This document shows, piece after piece, positions 1-9,737 of a stretch of DNA of 64,000 nucleotides. The position numbers and the translations under genes were made by a program. The notes under the pieces are model-generated. The model did no database searches. It was not told the DNA's origin and saw nothing but the letters and a program-made list of their open reading frames with translations. The DNA is from Erinaceus europaeus (lineage: Eukaryota; Chordata; Mammalia; Eulipotyphla; Erinaceidae): NCBI RefSeq assembly GCF_950295315.1, contig NC_080176.1, forward strand, positions 30,387,669 through 30,451,668, in the 5' to 3' direction. How positions within the stretch are numbered: position 1 is the first letter of the stretch; each line of letters opens with the position of its first letter.

Positions 1-137
1 GTGGGGAAAAAAACGGAATGTATGTTAAGCCCACAGTCCCCTAATTCAGAGTTGCATGGTATGTATTTCATAAATTGTGTACCAAGTAATTTTCACATGT
101 GTGGAAATGTCTACCACTTCCTCTCCCAGAGAGAAGT

Positions 138-140
<3 letters not shown>

Positions 141-173
<33 letters not shown>
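141..173. repeat. (TC)n microsatellite
   Basis: This is an uninterrupted run of about 16 CT dinucleotides. The flanks do not show a SINE head or tail, so it appears to be a free-standing microsatellite. Confidence 0.95.
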
Positions 174-176
<3 letters not shown>

Positions 177-728
177 GAATGCCTTCAGTCATTCCTCAGG
201 TCGAATGATGCCAAAGCACAACCCTGTCTTGGTGTTTGCAGTGGAGAAAGAAAGATACTGTTCACAGTCCCCACGGCCCCCTTCCAGGAGGGGAACCAGG
301 CATCCTTATCAGCTCCCTAGACCTGCCTGGACTTGGCCTTGTTAGCATTGCTACAGAGGGACTGGAGCTTATCCTCTGTCAAAACTAGGGGCGATTACTT
401 CACTCTGGCCCTGAGTGTTGAAGATTATGAAGCAGAGACTAATAGGCACATTGTAGAGGCTTCATCCCACTCACCCCCCTCCAAAAAAAAAAAATATTTG
501 TTTCTGCAAGTTCCTGAGATTTGAGCTTACTTACTGGATGAGCAAAGCTATGTAGAAATAATCCCAAACTGGCAAATTTAGGAAATGCTGGGTTTTTGCA
601 GACTCATCAGGATATGTTCTCTCCATTTGGAGACAACTGGACCCAGTCTCATTTCTCTTGAGAAAGCATATATAGCAGTTACTCTACACGGAGAGCAAAC
701 CTTACCATTTAATTTAAAAAAATTAAGT
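174..728. other. No recognised feature
   Basis: This stretch contains only short ORFs, a 12-13 bp A run near 483, and no repeat I recognise. I see no splice-site/ORF combination that would support an exon. Confidence 0.6.
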
Positions 729-729
729 T

Positions 730-1005
730 GGGGAATAGGTGGTGGTGTACCTGGTTGAGCACAGATGTTACCAGGAGCAAGGTCCCAGGTTTAGGCCCCC
801 AGTCCCCCATCTACAGGGAGGAAGTTTCACAAGCAGTGAAGCAGGTCTATAGGTGTCTCCTCTCCTCCTTTCTGTCTCTCCCTCCCCTCTCAATTTCTCT
901 CTGTTCTATCAAATAAAAATAGAAAGAAAAAAATGAAGAAAATGGCAACTGAGAGCATTAGAGTCATAGGGCCGGCACCAAGCCCCTGAACTAAACCTGG
1001 TGGCA
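730..1005 (+). mobile_element. SINE type B/A, full length
   Basis: The copy has the tRNA-like head (ggtggtgtacctggttgagc), the core caagcagtgaagcaggtct, the pyrimidine stretch, an A-rich linker and the second module ending in ctaaacctggtggc. It is diverged and therefore not recent. Confidence 0.85.
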
Positions 1006-1169
1006 AAGCAGCACACTGTCCATGTGAGTTATTTCACCTGCCTGATTCTCATACTAACTCCAGAAAATGGGAGTGTGGAAGTGGTACTGAGATGCAAAGA
1101 CACAAAGATACAGCCCCAGCACTATACAGTCATCTCAATAGTGACAAATGTCTGGGCTTTATAAAAAAG

Positions 1170-1470
1170 ACACCTCAGTGGTGCACCTGGTTAAGCACAC
1201 ATAGTACTAAGCACAAGGATCCAAGTTTGAGCCTCTGACTCCCCACCTGCAGGGGAGACACTTCATAAGCAGTGAAACAGTGAAGCAGGTGTCTATCTTT
1301 CTATCTACCTCTCAATCTCTCTCTCTCTCTCTCTCTCAATTTCTCTCTGTCCTATCCAATAAAATGAGCACCGGGAATAGTTAATTTGTAGTGTGGGCAT
1401 TCAGCCCCAACAATAACCCTGGATGCAAAAAAAAAAAAAAAGAAAGAAAGAAAGAAAGAAAGAAAGGAAA
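1170..1470 (+). mobile_element. SINE type A-like with (GAAA)n tail
   Basis: The head reads tcagtggtgcacctggttaa and is followed by the core, a CT repeat, and the second module (caacaataaccctggatgc). The A tail has expanded into a GAAA array at about 1427-1468. Confidence 0.85.
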
Positions 1471-1992
1471 AAGAACTGTCCATAACATCCTGTTCTGTTA
1501 TTCCTGTTCCAATCTGGGGAACAAATGAATCTTATAACCACAGTGTTTCCAGAATTCTCTTAGTGCCTGTCACTATCTCTGCCACCAATAAAATGTTGGC
1601 AGAACATCTACCTGAGGGGAGCTATTATACTGGGCTCCCTCACCCCAATTAGGACTAGAGAAGCCAGCTTCTCCTAATGTGCTGAGAGGGTGAGGGATGA
1701 AATAAACCTCCTGAGGATGGACAGGCAGCTCAGACTCCTGACCAGGCAGCTCTCTGCAGGTGTCCACAGTTTTCATAAGATTATGGCACAGCCAGCTGTC
1801 CCAGAAAACACAATATTCCTGTGGTCCTCCTCCTGTTTCATTATCACCAGGGAGGATGTCGGCATTAAAGGAGCAGTGAGAAGTGGACAATTCACACATC
1901 TTTGAGTTTCTCAGCAATGCCAATGCCTGCTGTTGCCAAGGCTGCTGACTCCAAGCTTACTCTCATGGCAAGAAGAAGAAAAAGAAAAGTCC
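1471..1992. other. No recognised feature
   Basis: This is about 520 bp without a clear repeat. A 116-codon minus-strand ORF (1573-1923) shows no recognisable domain and is probably chance. Confidence 0.5.
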
Positions 1993-2081
1993 ATCTACGG
2001 CCATACCACTCTGAACATGCCTGATCTCATCTGATTTCAGAAGCTAAGCAGGGTTGGGCCTGGTTAGTACTTGATGGGAGA
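1993..2081 (+). pseudogene. 5S rRNA pseudogene, 3' truncated
   Basis: Positions 1993-2081 follow mammalian 5S rRNA closely from the 5' end (tctacggccatacca) through the internal promoter region (agctaagcagggt..gggcctggttagtact). The copy has several C-to-T changes, a one-base deletion in the ttggatggg segment, and stops about 30 nt short of the normal 121-nt 3' end. The sequence after 2081 no longer matches. It is a retrotransposed relic rather than a working 5S gene. The match is from memory of the 5S sequence and is strong. Confidence 0.9.
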
Positions 2082-2571
2082 AAAATCCGAGGCCCTGGGC
2101 AGCAGGGGAGCACATAGCTCACTTCATGCACTTCCTTTCTCCATGCCCCAGAGAGGGGCAGGAAGACAGAACTAAGAGGAAGAGACAGCAAGTATGCAGA
2201 AGCTCCACCTCCTACTTGCCAAAAGTCTTCAGAAGAAAAATTGGACACCCCTATAACTGGAGGTGACAGGCAAAAGACCCCAAAGAGCCCCTCTTCCTGC
2301 TCTGCCCTTCACTGGTTTCTGGCATGGAATGGCCCAGGGCCTCCCAGACTTCTCTGTATCCCCACAAGCCACAGGCAAGGTGCAGCTGGTAAGATCAAGA
2401 GCCTCCTGGTCCTAGGTAAGGGCCTGTCCCCACAGACACCTGGGCCACTTTTGTCTTTAATTTAGGGAGGGACTGAAGAGCTCAACTTTCACTTTGACCT
2501 CCAGACTTCAAGTAGTCCTAGTTCAATTATATTGCCTTCCTCCCAAAACTGAGCTTCTTCCCTTAGGTGCC
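2082..2571. other. No recognised feature
   Basis: This is GC-moderate sequence downstream of the 5S relic. I see no repeat family, no ORF of note, and no polyadenylation or splice context I would defend. Confidence 0.5.
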
Positions 2572-3550
2572 TGTGTTGGTCAGGCTTCTCCAGAGAAACA
2601 GAGTAGACTGATAGTGGATAAGATAAGATAACATTAGATAGATAACATGGATACATATATAAATGGAGAGAGATTACTATGAAGAATTGACTTACATGAT
2701 TATGAAAGCTGAAAATCTCCACAATCTGTGATCTTTAAATTAGAGAGATCCTTGAGCAGGTGGTAGAGTTTTTTCTGAATCTCAACAGCTGAGAACCAGC
2801 AACACTGTTGGATGGTGTAGGTGAAATAAAATGTTCCCCAACTACACAATAGACAATAGGTCTGTCTGCTGTTCCTACACTTCAGCAAACTGCAAACCTA
2901 GAGGACTAGAAATGTAACCAATTTGTTTCCCACAATGTAGCCAACCAAATTGTATGTTTCATTTTGTATTCACTTGTTATTTTGACAGCCCAGATTGGGT
3001 GTGGAACGTAATTAATCCACCTTATCCTTTGTCTTATATGTACCTTGATGACTCACAATGTGACCAATCCATTTGCACATTACCCTTGCACACACCTGAT
3101 TGGTGCACCTTGTAACCAATCAAATGCATGCCACTCCTGGTTTGAAGGGTGTATAAGTGGTTTGCCAAATCAGGCAGGTGGTCTAGTGTGGCAGGAGTCT
3201 CTAGTCCCTGGCCTCTACGTGGTCACAGCCTCAGACTCCTCCTTTAGATTTGCTGCACAGTGGAGCTGAGACATTTGGAGCTCTAACACTCAGAGCTGTT
3301 CTGCGGATATTTTCCGTAATGTATGGACCAGTCCATGGGCAAGAGAAAGTCAATGCCCCAGCTCAGTAGCAAGCAGGAAACAATCAATCTCCACCCTTTG
3401 CTCTGTGTGCACAAAGGATTAGATGACACCCTGCCCTTGCAGGGCATATACTACCTCTGATTCTATCATTAGTCTCATCATTTCTGTGTGTCACCCCCAG
3501 ACACACAGAAATAACGAAGTATAATGCAGACACCCCATGACTGTCACACT
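2572..3550 (+). mobile_element. Old interspersed repeat (class undetermined), split by an insert
   Basis: The segment 2572-2820 (gtcaggcttctccagagaaa onward) and the segment from about 3330 to 3550 (aatgccccagctcagtagca onward) look like two parts of one widespread eutherian repeat that I remember but cannot name with confidence. About 500 bp lie between them. If the join is right, the intervening block is a later insertion. Confidence 0.4.
2821..3329 (+). mobile_element. LTR-like insert with CCAAT and TATA-like motifs
   Basis: This block interrupts the old repeat. It carries repeated CCAAT/ATTGG boxes (gaccaatcc, gattggtgc, aaccaatca) followed by a TATA-like gtgtataagtgg, which is the arrangement of an ERV U3 region. 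I could not find matching TSDs or firm TG/CA ends, and no retroviral gene sequence is attached. A solo LTR is the best reading, but it could be ordinary unique DNA. Confidence 0.35.
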
Positions 3551-4339
3551 AGTTTATAAAATAAGAGTCACAGAGACCTGTAGCCCAGCCTCTGGCCACC
3601 CGGCTCTGACTGGAGGAAGTTCCTGCCATATCACTTCCTCCCTACTTCTGCTAGTGTCTCCACTTCAAAGTCTAGTCTCTTGTCATTAAAAAAAAAAAAG
3701 CCACCTGACTTCTTGCTGAATCAGCACTGCCCTGTCTGGCATTAGTCACCTTCTTTGGTCTATAATGAAGTCTTTGGCCTCCCTCTGGAACTCTACAGTC
3801 CTTCGGGTCATGGTCTGCATCTTCTTCTCTATATACTCTCACAGCTGGCCCCCAGAAAAGGCCCTCAGACATCCATAGTTTATTGTGTCCTTCCACAAGG
3901 TGGCCAGATTGCAAAGGGCTCAAAGGCTCCAGTTCTCCCAGGAGAGTAATTCTAGAAGCCAAAAGGTGCCCTTGACTCACAAAGACCTCTTGCCTGTCGC
4001 TGCTGTCGCTATGGGAATAGAACAATAGAATGCCTCCTGGTAGGACACGTTCATCCAAGTGTTCTCTTTCTTGCAAGTAGCATTTCTGAGAGGGAATTCC
4101 CAATGCAGGGGAGGGTAGCATTAGATGCCATGATAAGGCCCCTGGAGCCCAGGAAAGGAGAGATCATCTCCTTTGCCATTCTTTCACTTTTCTCTTTATC
4201 CTCCAGCCAGATGCCCAGATAGCCTGCTGGTCTCTCAGGATCTTCTCTCTGATCTGTGCAAAAGGGAAGGGCTAAAGTCCCCCTCAAGTTCAGAGGGGGC
4301 AGTTTAAGCTATTCTATCTGTTCTGAGACGCCACCAGAG
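3551..4339. other. No recognised feature; minus-strand ORFs without domains
   Basis: This is 790 bp without an identified repeat. Two minus-strand open frames (3672-4121, 149 codons; 4051-4287, 78 codons) overlap here in different frames. Neither shows a domain I recognise, so a decayed pseudogene is possible but unsupported. Confidence 0.4.
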
Positions 4340-4353
4340 TCAATATTTACTAT

Positions 4354-4385
<32 letters not shown>

Positions 4386-4749
4386 TAGAACAGAGGAAAA
4401 CTTAAAGGAGAAGGGAAAATAGAGAGGGAAAGAGGTGTGTACCTGGTTAAGCACACATAGTATTTGACTCAAGAACCCACATTAGGATTGAGGTTCGAAC
4501 CCCTGACTCCACCCACACCTGCAAGGTGGATGCTTCACAAGTGGTGAAACAGGTCTTCATATCTCTCTCTCTCTCTCCTTCTTTCTCTTCTCTCTCTCCT
4601 CTCTCTCCTATCTTTCTCTTCTTCCTCTTCTCTCTCTCTCTCTCAATTTCTCTATGTCCTAATGAATAAGTTGGGAAAAAATGGCCAAGAGCAATGGATT
4701 TGTAGTGCCAGCACTGAGCCACAGTGATAACCCTGGAGGCCAAAAACAC

Positions 4750-4784
<35 letters not shown>

Positions 4785-4800
4785 GAGAAGAGAAAGGGAC

Positions 4801-4845
<45 letters not shown>

Positions 4846-4968
4846 CAGAGGGAGACCTGCAGCCCTATTTCACCACTCATAGAGCTTCCACCCTGTAGGT
4901 GGGAACTAGGAGCTTGAACATGGGTCCTTATGCATGGTAATGTGTGAACTCAACCAGGTGTGCCCCCA
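4340..4968 (-). mobile_element. SINE (minus) split by a plus-strand SINE
   Basis: A minus-oriented SINE begins with (TTTA)n at 4350-4386 and continues to about 4430. It resumes after the insert as a long GA tract (4750-4841), the reversed core (gagacctgcagccctatttc) and the reversed head (actcaaccaggtgtgcccc). Confidence 0.75.
4432..4748 (+). mobile_element. SINE type A inserted in a minus SINE
   Basis: The copy has the head gtgtacctggttaagcacac, a B box (ggttcgaaccc) near 4492, a long CT-rich stretch and the second module with ataaccctggaggc. It lies inside the opposite-strand SINE, giving an inverted pair. Confidence 0.8.
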
Positions 4969-5048
4969 ACAAAGTTGATATTAACACAGATTCCCTCACC
5001 TGGAGAAAATAATGTTCCAGATGATGAACATTCTATAGAAAATACAAG

Positions 5049-5202
5049 GTGTGTGGCCCAGGAGGTGGCACAATGTATAAAGCATTGCACTTTCAAGCAT
5101 GAGGTTCTTAGTTCAATCCCTGGCAGCACATGTACCAGAGTAAAGTCTAAGTCTTTCTCTCTCCTCCTAATTTTCTATAAATAAATAAATCTTTAAAAAG
5201 AA
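5049..5202 (+). mobile_element. SINE type D
   Basis: The head (aggaggtggcacaatgtata) is followed by the type D signature cattgcactttcaagcatga, a B box (gttcaatccc) and an ATAAATAAAT tail. Purine-rich simple sequence (5205-5272) follows the tail. Confidence 0.85.
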
Positions 5203-5289
5203 ATGGAGAAACATAGAAAGAGAGAAAGAAAGGAAGAGAGGAAGAAAGGAAAGAAAGGAAGAAAGAGAAAGAAATTACAAGGCAATGAC

Positions 5290-5840
5290 CATTTATGGAG
5301 CCTTTGCTTTGTGTCCAGCTTTACACAAGTGTTTTTTCTCACTTAATTTGCAGATTGGTTCCAGGCAACAGGTATTTCTACCTGCATTTTCACTAACTAT
5401 TATCGCAAGGAACAGGTTAAAAAGTCCAGACCAAGGGTGCACCAGGTAAAGCGCCCATAGTAACAAGCACAAGGATGGGTGCAAGGATCCTGGCTCAAGC
5501 CCCCAGATCCCCACCTGTGAGGCCGGGGGCCAGGGGCAGTGGCTTCACAAGCAGAGAAGCAGGTCTGCAAATGTCTTTCCTTCTGTCCTCCTCTCTATCT
5601 CCCCCTCCTCTCTCAATTTCTCTCTGTCTTATCCAACAGCAGCAGCAGCAACACAATAACAGCAACAACAAAAAATGGCCTCCAGGAGCAGTGGATTCAT
5701 AGCACAAACACTAAGCCCCAGCAATAAACCTGGAGGCAAAAAAGAAAAAAAAAAGTCCAGACCTAGATTCAGCTTAGATTTTCTGAATCCCAACCCTACT
5801 GCCATTCAACCTGAGCTGTCCCCACAAATGGTGAGGTGAT
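5290..5840 (-). mobile_element. MIR (minus), split by a type A SINE
   Basis: The segment 5290-5418 resembles reversed MIR from the tttgtgtccagctttac region. It resumes after the SINE at 5764-5830. MIR is an ancient mammalian tRNA-derived SINE. The match is diverged, as expected for its age, and the distal boundary is approximate. Confidence 0.6.
5433..5749 (+). mobile_element. SINE type A with perfect 14-bp TSD
   Basis: The SINE is flanked by AAAAAGTCCAGACC at 5419-5432 and 5750-5763. Inside are the head, an altered B box region, a core interrupted by a small GC-rich change (5521-5540), a CAG/CAACAA run and the second module. The TSD shows L1-type target-primed insertion into the older MIR. 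Confidence 0.95.
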
Positions 5841-6112
5841 GATGTCATCCTAGCCAGCAGCTTCCCCTTCTGCTCCATAATCAGCACCTGTGCTTCAAAT
5901 ACAGTCATTTCCTTCTATTTCTGGTTTGATCCTCTGTGTTGATAGAATTCTCAGAGGATTGGGGAGGCAACAGGAGAGGATGAAAGTAACCTTATCATCA
6001 TGTTTCAGTCTATAGGGACCCACCTGCTATGTCTGAACATTGTGATGTGCTTTCTGTGCTATCTGAGGTGAGGGAGTCACCAGACCCATCTTCTTGCATT
6101 CATGAGCATGTT

Positions 6113-6352
6113 TCTTTTTTTTTAAAGGATTTATTTATTTTTTAATTTTTATTATTATCTATTTATTGTATAGAGACAAAAAATGAGAGGGAAAGGGGAA
6201 CGAAAGAGAGACATATAGAGAGACACCTGCAGCCCTATTCACCACATATGAATCTTTTCTGCTGCAGTTGGGGACCAGGGAGAGCTTGAACCCAGGTCCT
6301 TGAACACTATAATTTCTGTGCTTAACCAGCTGCGCCACCAGCTAGCCCCCTT
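6113..6352 (-). mobile_element. SINE type B (minus)
   Basis: T-rich and A/T sequence at the left end, the reversed core (cctgcagccctattcaccac), the B box complement (gcttgaacccagg) and the head complement (cttaaccagctgcgccacc) identify the copy. Related CATG..GTTTC sequences on both sides suggest a decayed TSD. Confidence 0.85.
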
Positions 6353-6544
6353 TCATGCACTTGTTTCCATTCTGCCTTAAGAGTAGACTCTATTTTGAAG
6401 CAGGGATTCTTAAAGTGTGATCATGGCCAGCAAAACACACAGAGAGAGAAGAATTTGATCAAATAGCATATTGTCTTTGGGTTATTTCAAAGCACCCTCA
6501 AGTTTGAGAATCCCTGGTATTTTTGTTTTTAATAGGCTGAAAAT

Positions 6545-6903
6545 ATGAATAGACTGTTCTCTAAGAAGAGATATACATGGCCCACAGACATATGCAGAAG
6601 TGTTCCACTTTACTCATAATTAGAAAAATGCAAATTAAAACTACGATGAGATTCCACCTACACTTGTGAGAATGGCCTTCATGCATAAAAACAAGAAATG
6701 ATAGGTGTTGGAGAGAAGGTGGAGACAGGAATTCTATTACACTGGTGGTGGGAATGGAAACTGGTACAACCATTATGGAGAGCGGTAGGGAGAGTCCTTA
6801 AACAAATACAAATGGAAATACCTCGTGATCCAGCAATAGCACAACTAGGCATACATCCAAAGGGCATGAAAACACTAATTAGAATCCCTGGTTGCAATGT
6901 CCT
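6545..6903 (+). mobile_element. L1 ORF2 C-terminal fragment
   Basis: In frame pieces read like the cysteine-rich L1 ORF2 tail: lmrnkn-like, then MIGVGEKVETGILLHWWWEW and [15 protein letters not shown] (6698-6820), then IPRDPAIAQLGIHPKG. It is 5' and 3' truncated and old. No reverse transcriptase domain is present. Confidence 0.85.
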
Positions 6904-7259
6904 ATAGCTCTGGAGTCCCCACCCTTGGAAAAAACCCCTTCAAAATAAGAATAGATTATTTTTCAAGCATTGGCCCACAGATGCTGCCAGCTGGTTTATA
7001 CCGCCTAATTAATCCTTATTTGACCTGAATGGATGCCTAATTGGTGCAAAATGATGGAGACCTGTGGGAATGCAGCAACTTGGAGAATATAAAAACCCAG
7101 AGCGTGTGGGAGTGGATTCTGCATCAGGCTGACAGGAGGATTAAAGTACTCCTTCCCCAAGAACATTATGAGAAGTTTTGATTTTTTTTTCCCTCTTTCC
7201 TTTTTCCTCTCCACCCCCACCCCCTGGGGGTGGAGGTTAAAAAAAATACATTACCAGAA
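6904..7259. other. Repeat-poor DNA with a TATA-like site
   Basis: No repeat is seen. An atataaaaacc motif lies near 7088 next to a CpG-containing stretch, and homeodomain-like TAATTA cores occur at 7006-7040. No downstream ORF or transcript support is visible, so a promoter is not claimed. Confidence 0.35.
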
Positions 7260-7660
7260 GACATAAGCATATTGTCTCCCCTTCTCCCAAATAAAGGTAA
7301 ACTGACAGCACTTTCAATGAAGGGCTCTGCATGATTGGAATTAAATGTCAAATACGATTTTCTGTTGGCAATTCAAAGCGTCGGTGTCAAAAGCATAACT
7401 GACAGCGTGGCGGCAGATTAGTATCTGTCTGGGGCCCCAGCGTCACATGGTGGGGAAAGTTTATGATTTAGTAGATTAACACAGCTCTCTTCACGCCACC
7501 ACTTAAGAGATAATTTGTTCAAGCAGGAGCCGATTAGATTGCCACTGAGGCCCCAGAACAAGACCCTTCCCACCCCACACACAACATTCCCCCCAACCAA
7601 GCTCTGCCAGGCATCTGACAGCATCCCCTGTCCCCTGTGGGGTCTGCTGTCATCACCACC
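7260..7660. promoter_or_regulatory. Candidate conserved noncoding element
   Basis: This is the most enhancer-like stretch in the window. It is repeat-free, has CpGs that a CpG-depleted neutral sequence would normally have lost (for example tacgatt, agcgtcggtg, agcgtggcggc), and has many homeodomain-type ATTA/TAAT cores. The judgement rests on composition only. An alignment to other mammals would decide it. Confidence 0.35.
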
Positions 7661-7668
7661 ATCACAGG

Positions 7669-7720
7669 GTGACAGGCAGGCGAGGTGAGCTGACACAGCT
7701 CGCCTGCAGCTCCCTGTCAC
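7669..7720. repeat. Imperfect 52-bp palindrome
   Basis: GTGACAGG (7669-7676) pairs with CCTGTCAC (7713-7720), CAGGCG (7677-7682) with CGCCTG (7701-7706), and AGCTG (7688-7692) with CAGCT (7696-7700), leaving a 3-nt loop and small bulges. It could form a hairpin or be a dimer-binding site. Confidence 0.85.
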
Positions 7721-8512
7721 CTGCCACCAGTGTCTCCAGGAAAATGGAGTTCCTATTGATCCACCTGACACAAAATGGCCTTCTGGGCTGGAGTGCTGAT
7801 CGATTTTGCAGTGGTTTCCCACATGGGAGACAGGTAGTGGGAGGAGGCTTCCTGGCAAGGCATGGACTTAGGTGCTACAGGGGTAGGGTCCTGGCTAGCT
7901 CCAGAAAAAGGAGGCTATCAGGGATCAGGGAAGCAGTAGATGGGCTCTAGGTTACAGAGCTTAGGAGGAAGTAGGAGAAGAGTTGATGGACATTGAGACT
8001 CACAGAGAGGCAACACTGGCCTGGGCACATTTGTCCCCAGAGTCTCATGTAATATTCACTATGAGTTGGGCATTGCTGGGGCCAGACCAAGCCAAACAAA
8101 GAGCATGTGCTTCAGCCCCTGAAAATGCTCATCAGGGGTGGGTTACAAGCGGGCCTCCTAGTTCTGAATCCAGCATTGCTATACTCCAGATGGTAGAGGC
8201 TTCCCAAAATTCTTTCAGCTGAGAGGAAAAAAGGGAATCAAAGGGCTTTGAAAAATTGCACTTCTCCTGCATGCATGACATCTCTGCCAAGTGACAGCTC
8301 ATAGAATCCAGATAGTAAAATAAATAAAATGGTTGCTCTGTCTTGACCAGCCATAAATTGTGCTGGGCCCCAGGCAAACCTGATTTAAGAGTTTCCATCT
8401 TGAAGAGACTATGCTTGTTCTTTCTCTCTCTCTCTCTCTCTCTCTTTCCCCTCTCTCTCTCATCTCCTCACTGGTCTCCTCTTCTAGAGAAGAAGGTAAA
8501 AAACACATGTGC
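7721..8512. other. No recognised gene; (CT)n at 8418-8460
   Basis: The stretch is mostly unique-looking sequence with a CT-rich microsatellite at its right end. Short ORFs on both strands show no domain. Confidence 0.5.
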
Positions 8513-8526
8513 CAAAGTGGGCACAT

Positions 8527-8568
8527 GTCTGGGAGGTGGTGCAGTGGCTAAGGCACTAGACGCTCAAG
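8527..8568 (+). mobile_element. Tailless type D SINE head with 14-bp TSD
   Basis: Only the first 42 nt of a type D SINE are present (gggaggtggtgcagtggcta, then cactagacgctcaag). The piece stops in what corresponds to the tRNA anticodon region, with no body and no A tail. It is flanked by identical copies of CAAAGTGGGCACAT at 8513-8526 and 8569-8582. The duplication shows that the truncated piece itself was inserted and is not the remnant of a later deletion. It fits the described class of tailless retropseudogenes. Confidence 0.9.
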
Positions 8569-8582
8569 CAAAGTGGGCACAT

Positions 8583-9268
8583 TTCATTATCCAGAGATGC
8601 CAAGATGTGACAGTGTAGGAGAGTCATGAGATAATGTTCAGACTCTGGCTTTAGAATGTTTACTCTCTTCTGGGTGTACTCTGACATCCAAAATGCATTA
8701 ATGCAATGCCATTTCCAACTCTCATGCCAATCTTGACCCTTATACATATCAGAATGTTAATGCTGGCTTCCCTGTTTGAGTTATGGTAATTTATTGTAAT
8801 GGTGTATTTTGACCTTTTTAGTATTTTGTATTTTTATTGGATAGCTATTTCACTTCTTCCCTGGAGAGTTAGCCAGGCTGAAAATGAGAGAGAATGGGAA
8901 GATCATCCAATCAAAAGACAGAATATTAAAAAGGTCAAAACACAAGAGCAAACTACTAATTTGGAAAACACATAAGCTCGAAGAGGAGGAAAGCCCCAAC
9001 AGCATGGTGGCCATAGCAAGAATAAGTGGAAAAGTGGAGACTGAGGGCCCCTTTTAACCCAAACCCTGCAATTAATTCAACGACTGAACATTAGCTCATC
9101 CACCATCAGGAACCAAAGGAGGGTGAAGAGTGAATGAAAACTCCCAGGAGTTTGTTTCTACCTGGTTGATGCCAATGGCAAAGAGAGGGTGTGGGGTTGA
9201 AAGGTCCTAGTCCCTAGATGCCAGGGATGGAAGGTTTAGAACATAAAGTACACTCTCAAAAAGTTGCA
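8583..9268. other. No recognised feature
   Basis: AT-rich unique-looking sequence. I see no ORF with a domain and no clear repeat. Confidence 0.5.
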
Positions 9269-9269
9269 G

Positions 9270-9466
9270 CAGGGGGCCAGGTGGTGGCTTACCTGGTTAA
9301 GTGCTCACATTACAGTTCACGAGGATCTAAGTTCAAGCCCCTGATCCCCACCTGCAGGGGGAAAGCTTCATGAGTGGTGATGCAAGGCTGCAGGTGTTTC
9401 TCTGTCTCTCTCCCTCTCTATCTCCTCCTCCCCTCTCAATTTCTCTCTGTCTCTATCCAATAATAA

Positions 9467-9519
<53 letters not shown>

Positions 9520-9522
9520 ATG
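9270..9522 (+). mobile_element. SINE type B with (ATAG)n tail
   Basis: The copy carries the ggccaggtggtggcttacct head, the full core, and a tail that expanded to about 13 ATAG units (9464-9518). tgcagca on both sides may be a short TSD. Confidence 0.9.
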
Positions 9523-9737
9523 CAGCAAATACATGCTGTGCCCCACCTGCCAATCTACAGGTAGAGAGATGTCTCTGGAGTCTAAAATAATGACTCATGT
9601 AGTTCCATTACTGGAGCTTGGGGGGAGAAGAATCACCCAAGTTTTCCAGATCAGCTCTTTCCAGTTGAACTATATGAACTAAAGTATAAAAGAAGCCCAT
9701 TTTGACAGAATGAGCATAAAAAATCTGAGCAAGAAAT

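Noticed and set aside
3672..4287. Two overlapping minus ORFs in non-repeat DNA
   Set aside because: They are in different frames, show no recognisable family, and have no A tail or TSD to mark a processed pseudogene. Kept only as unassigned DNA.
7418..7858. 146-codon minus ORF across the candidate conserved element
   Set aside because: No domain is visible, and homeodomain-type motifs and CpGs suggest noncoding constraint rather than coding.
9464..9518. CRISPR-like array
   Set aside because: It is a 4-bp microsatellite with no spacers. All short-period arrays in the window are simple repeats.
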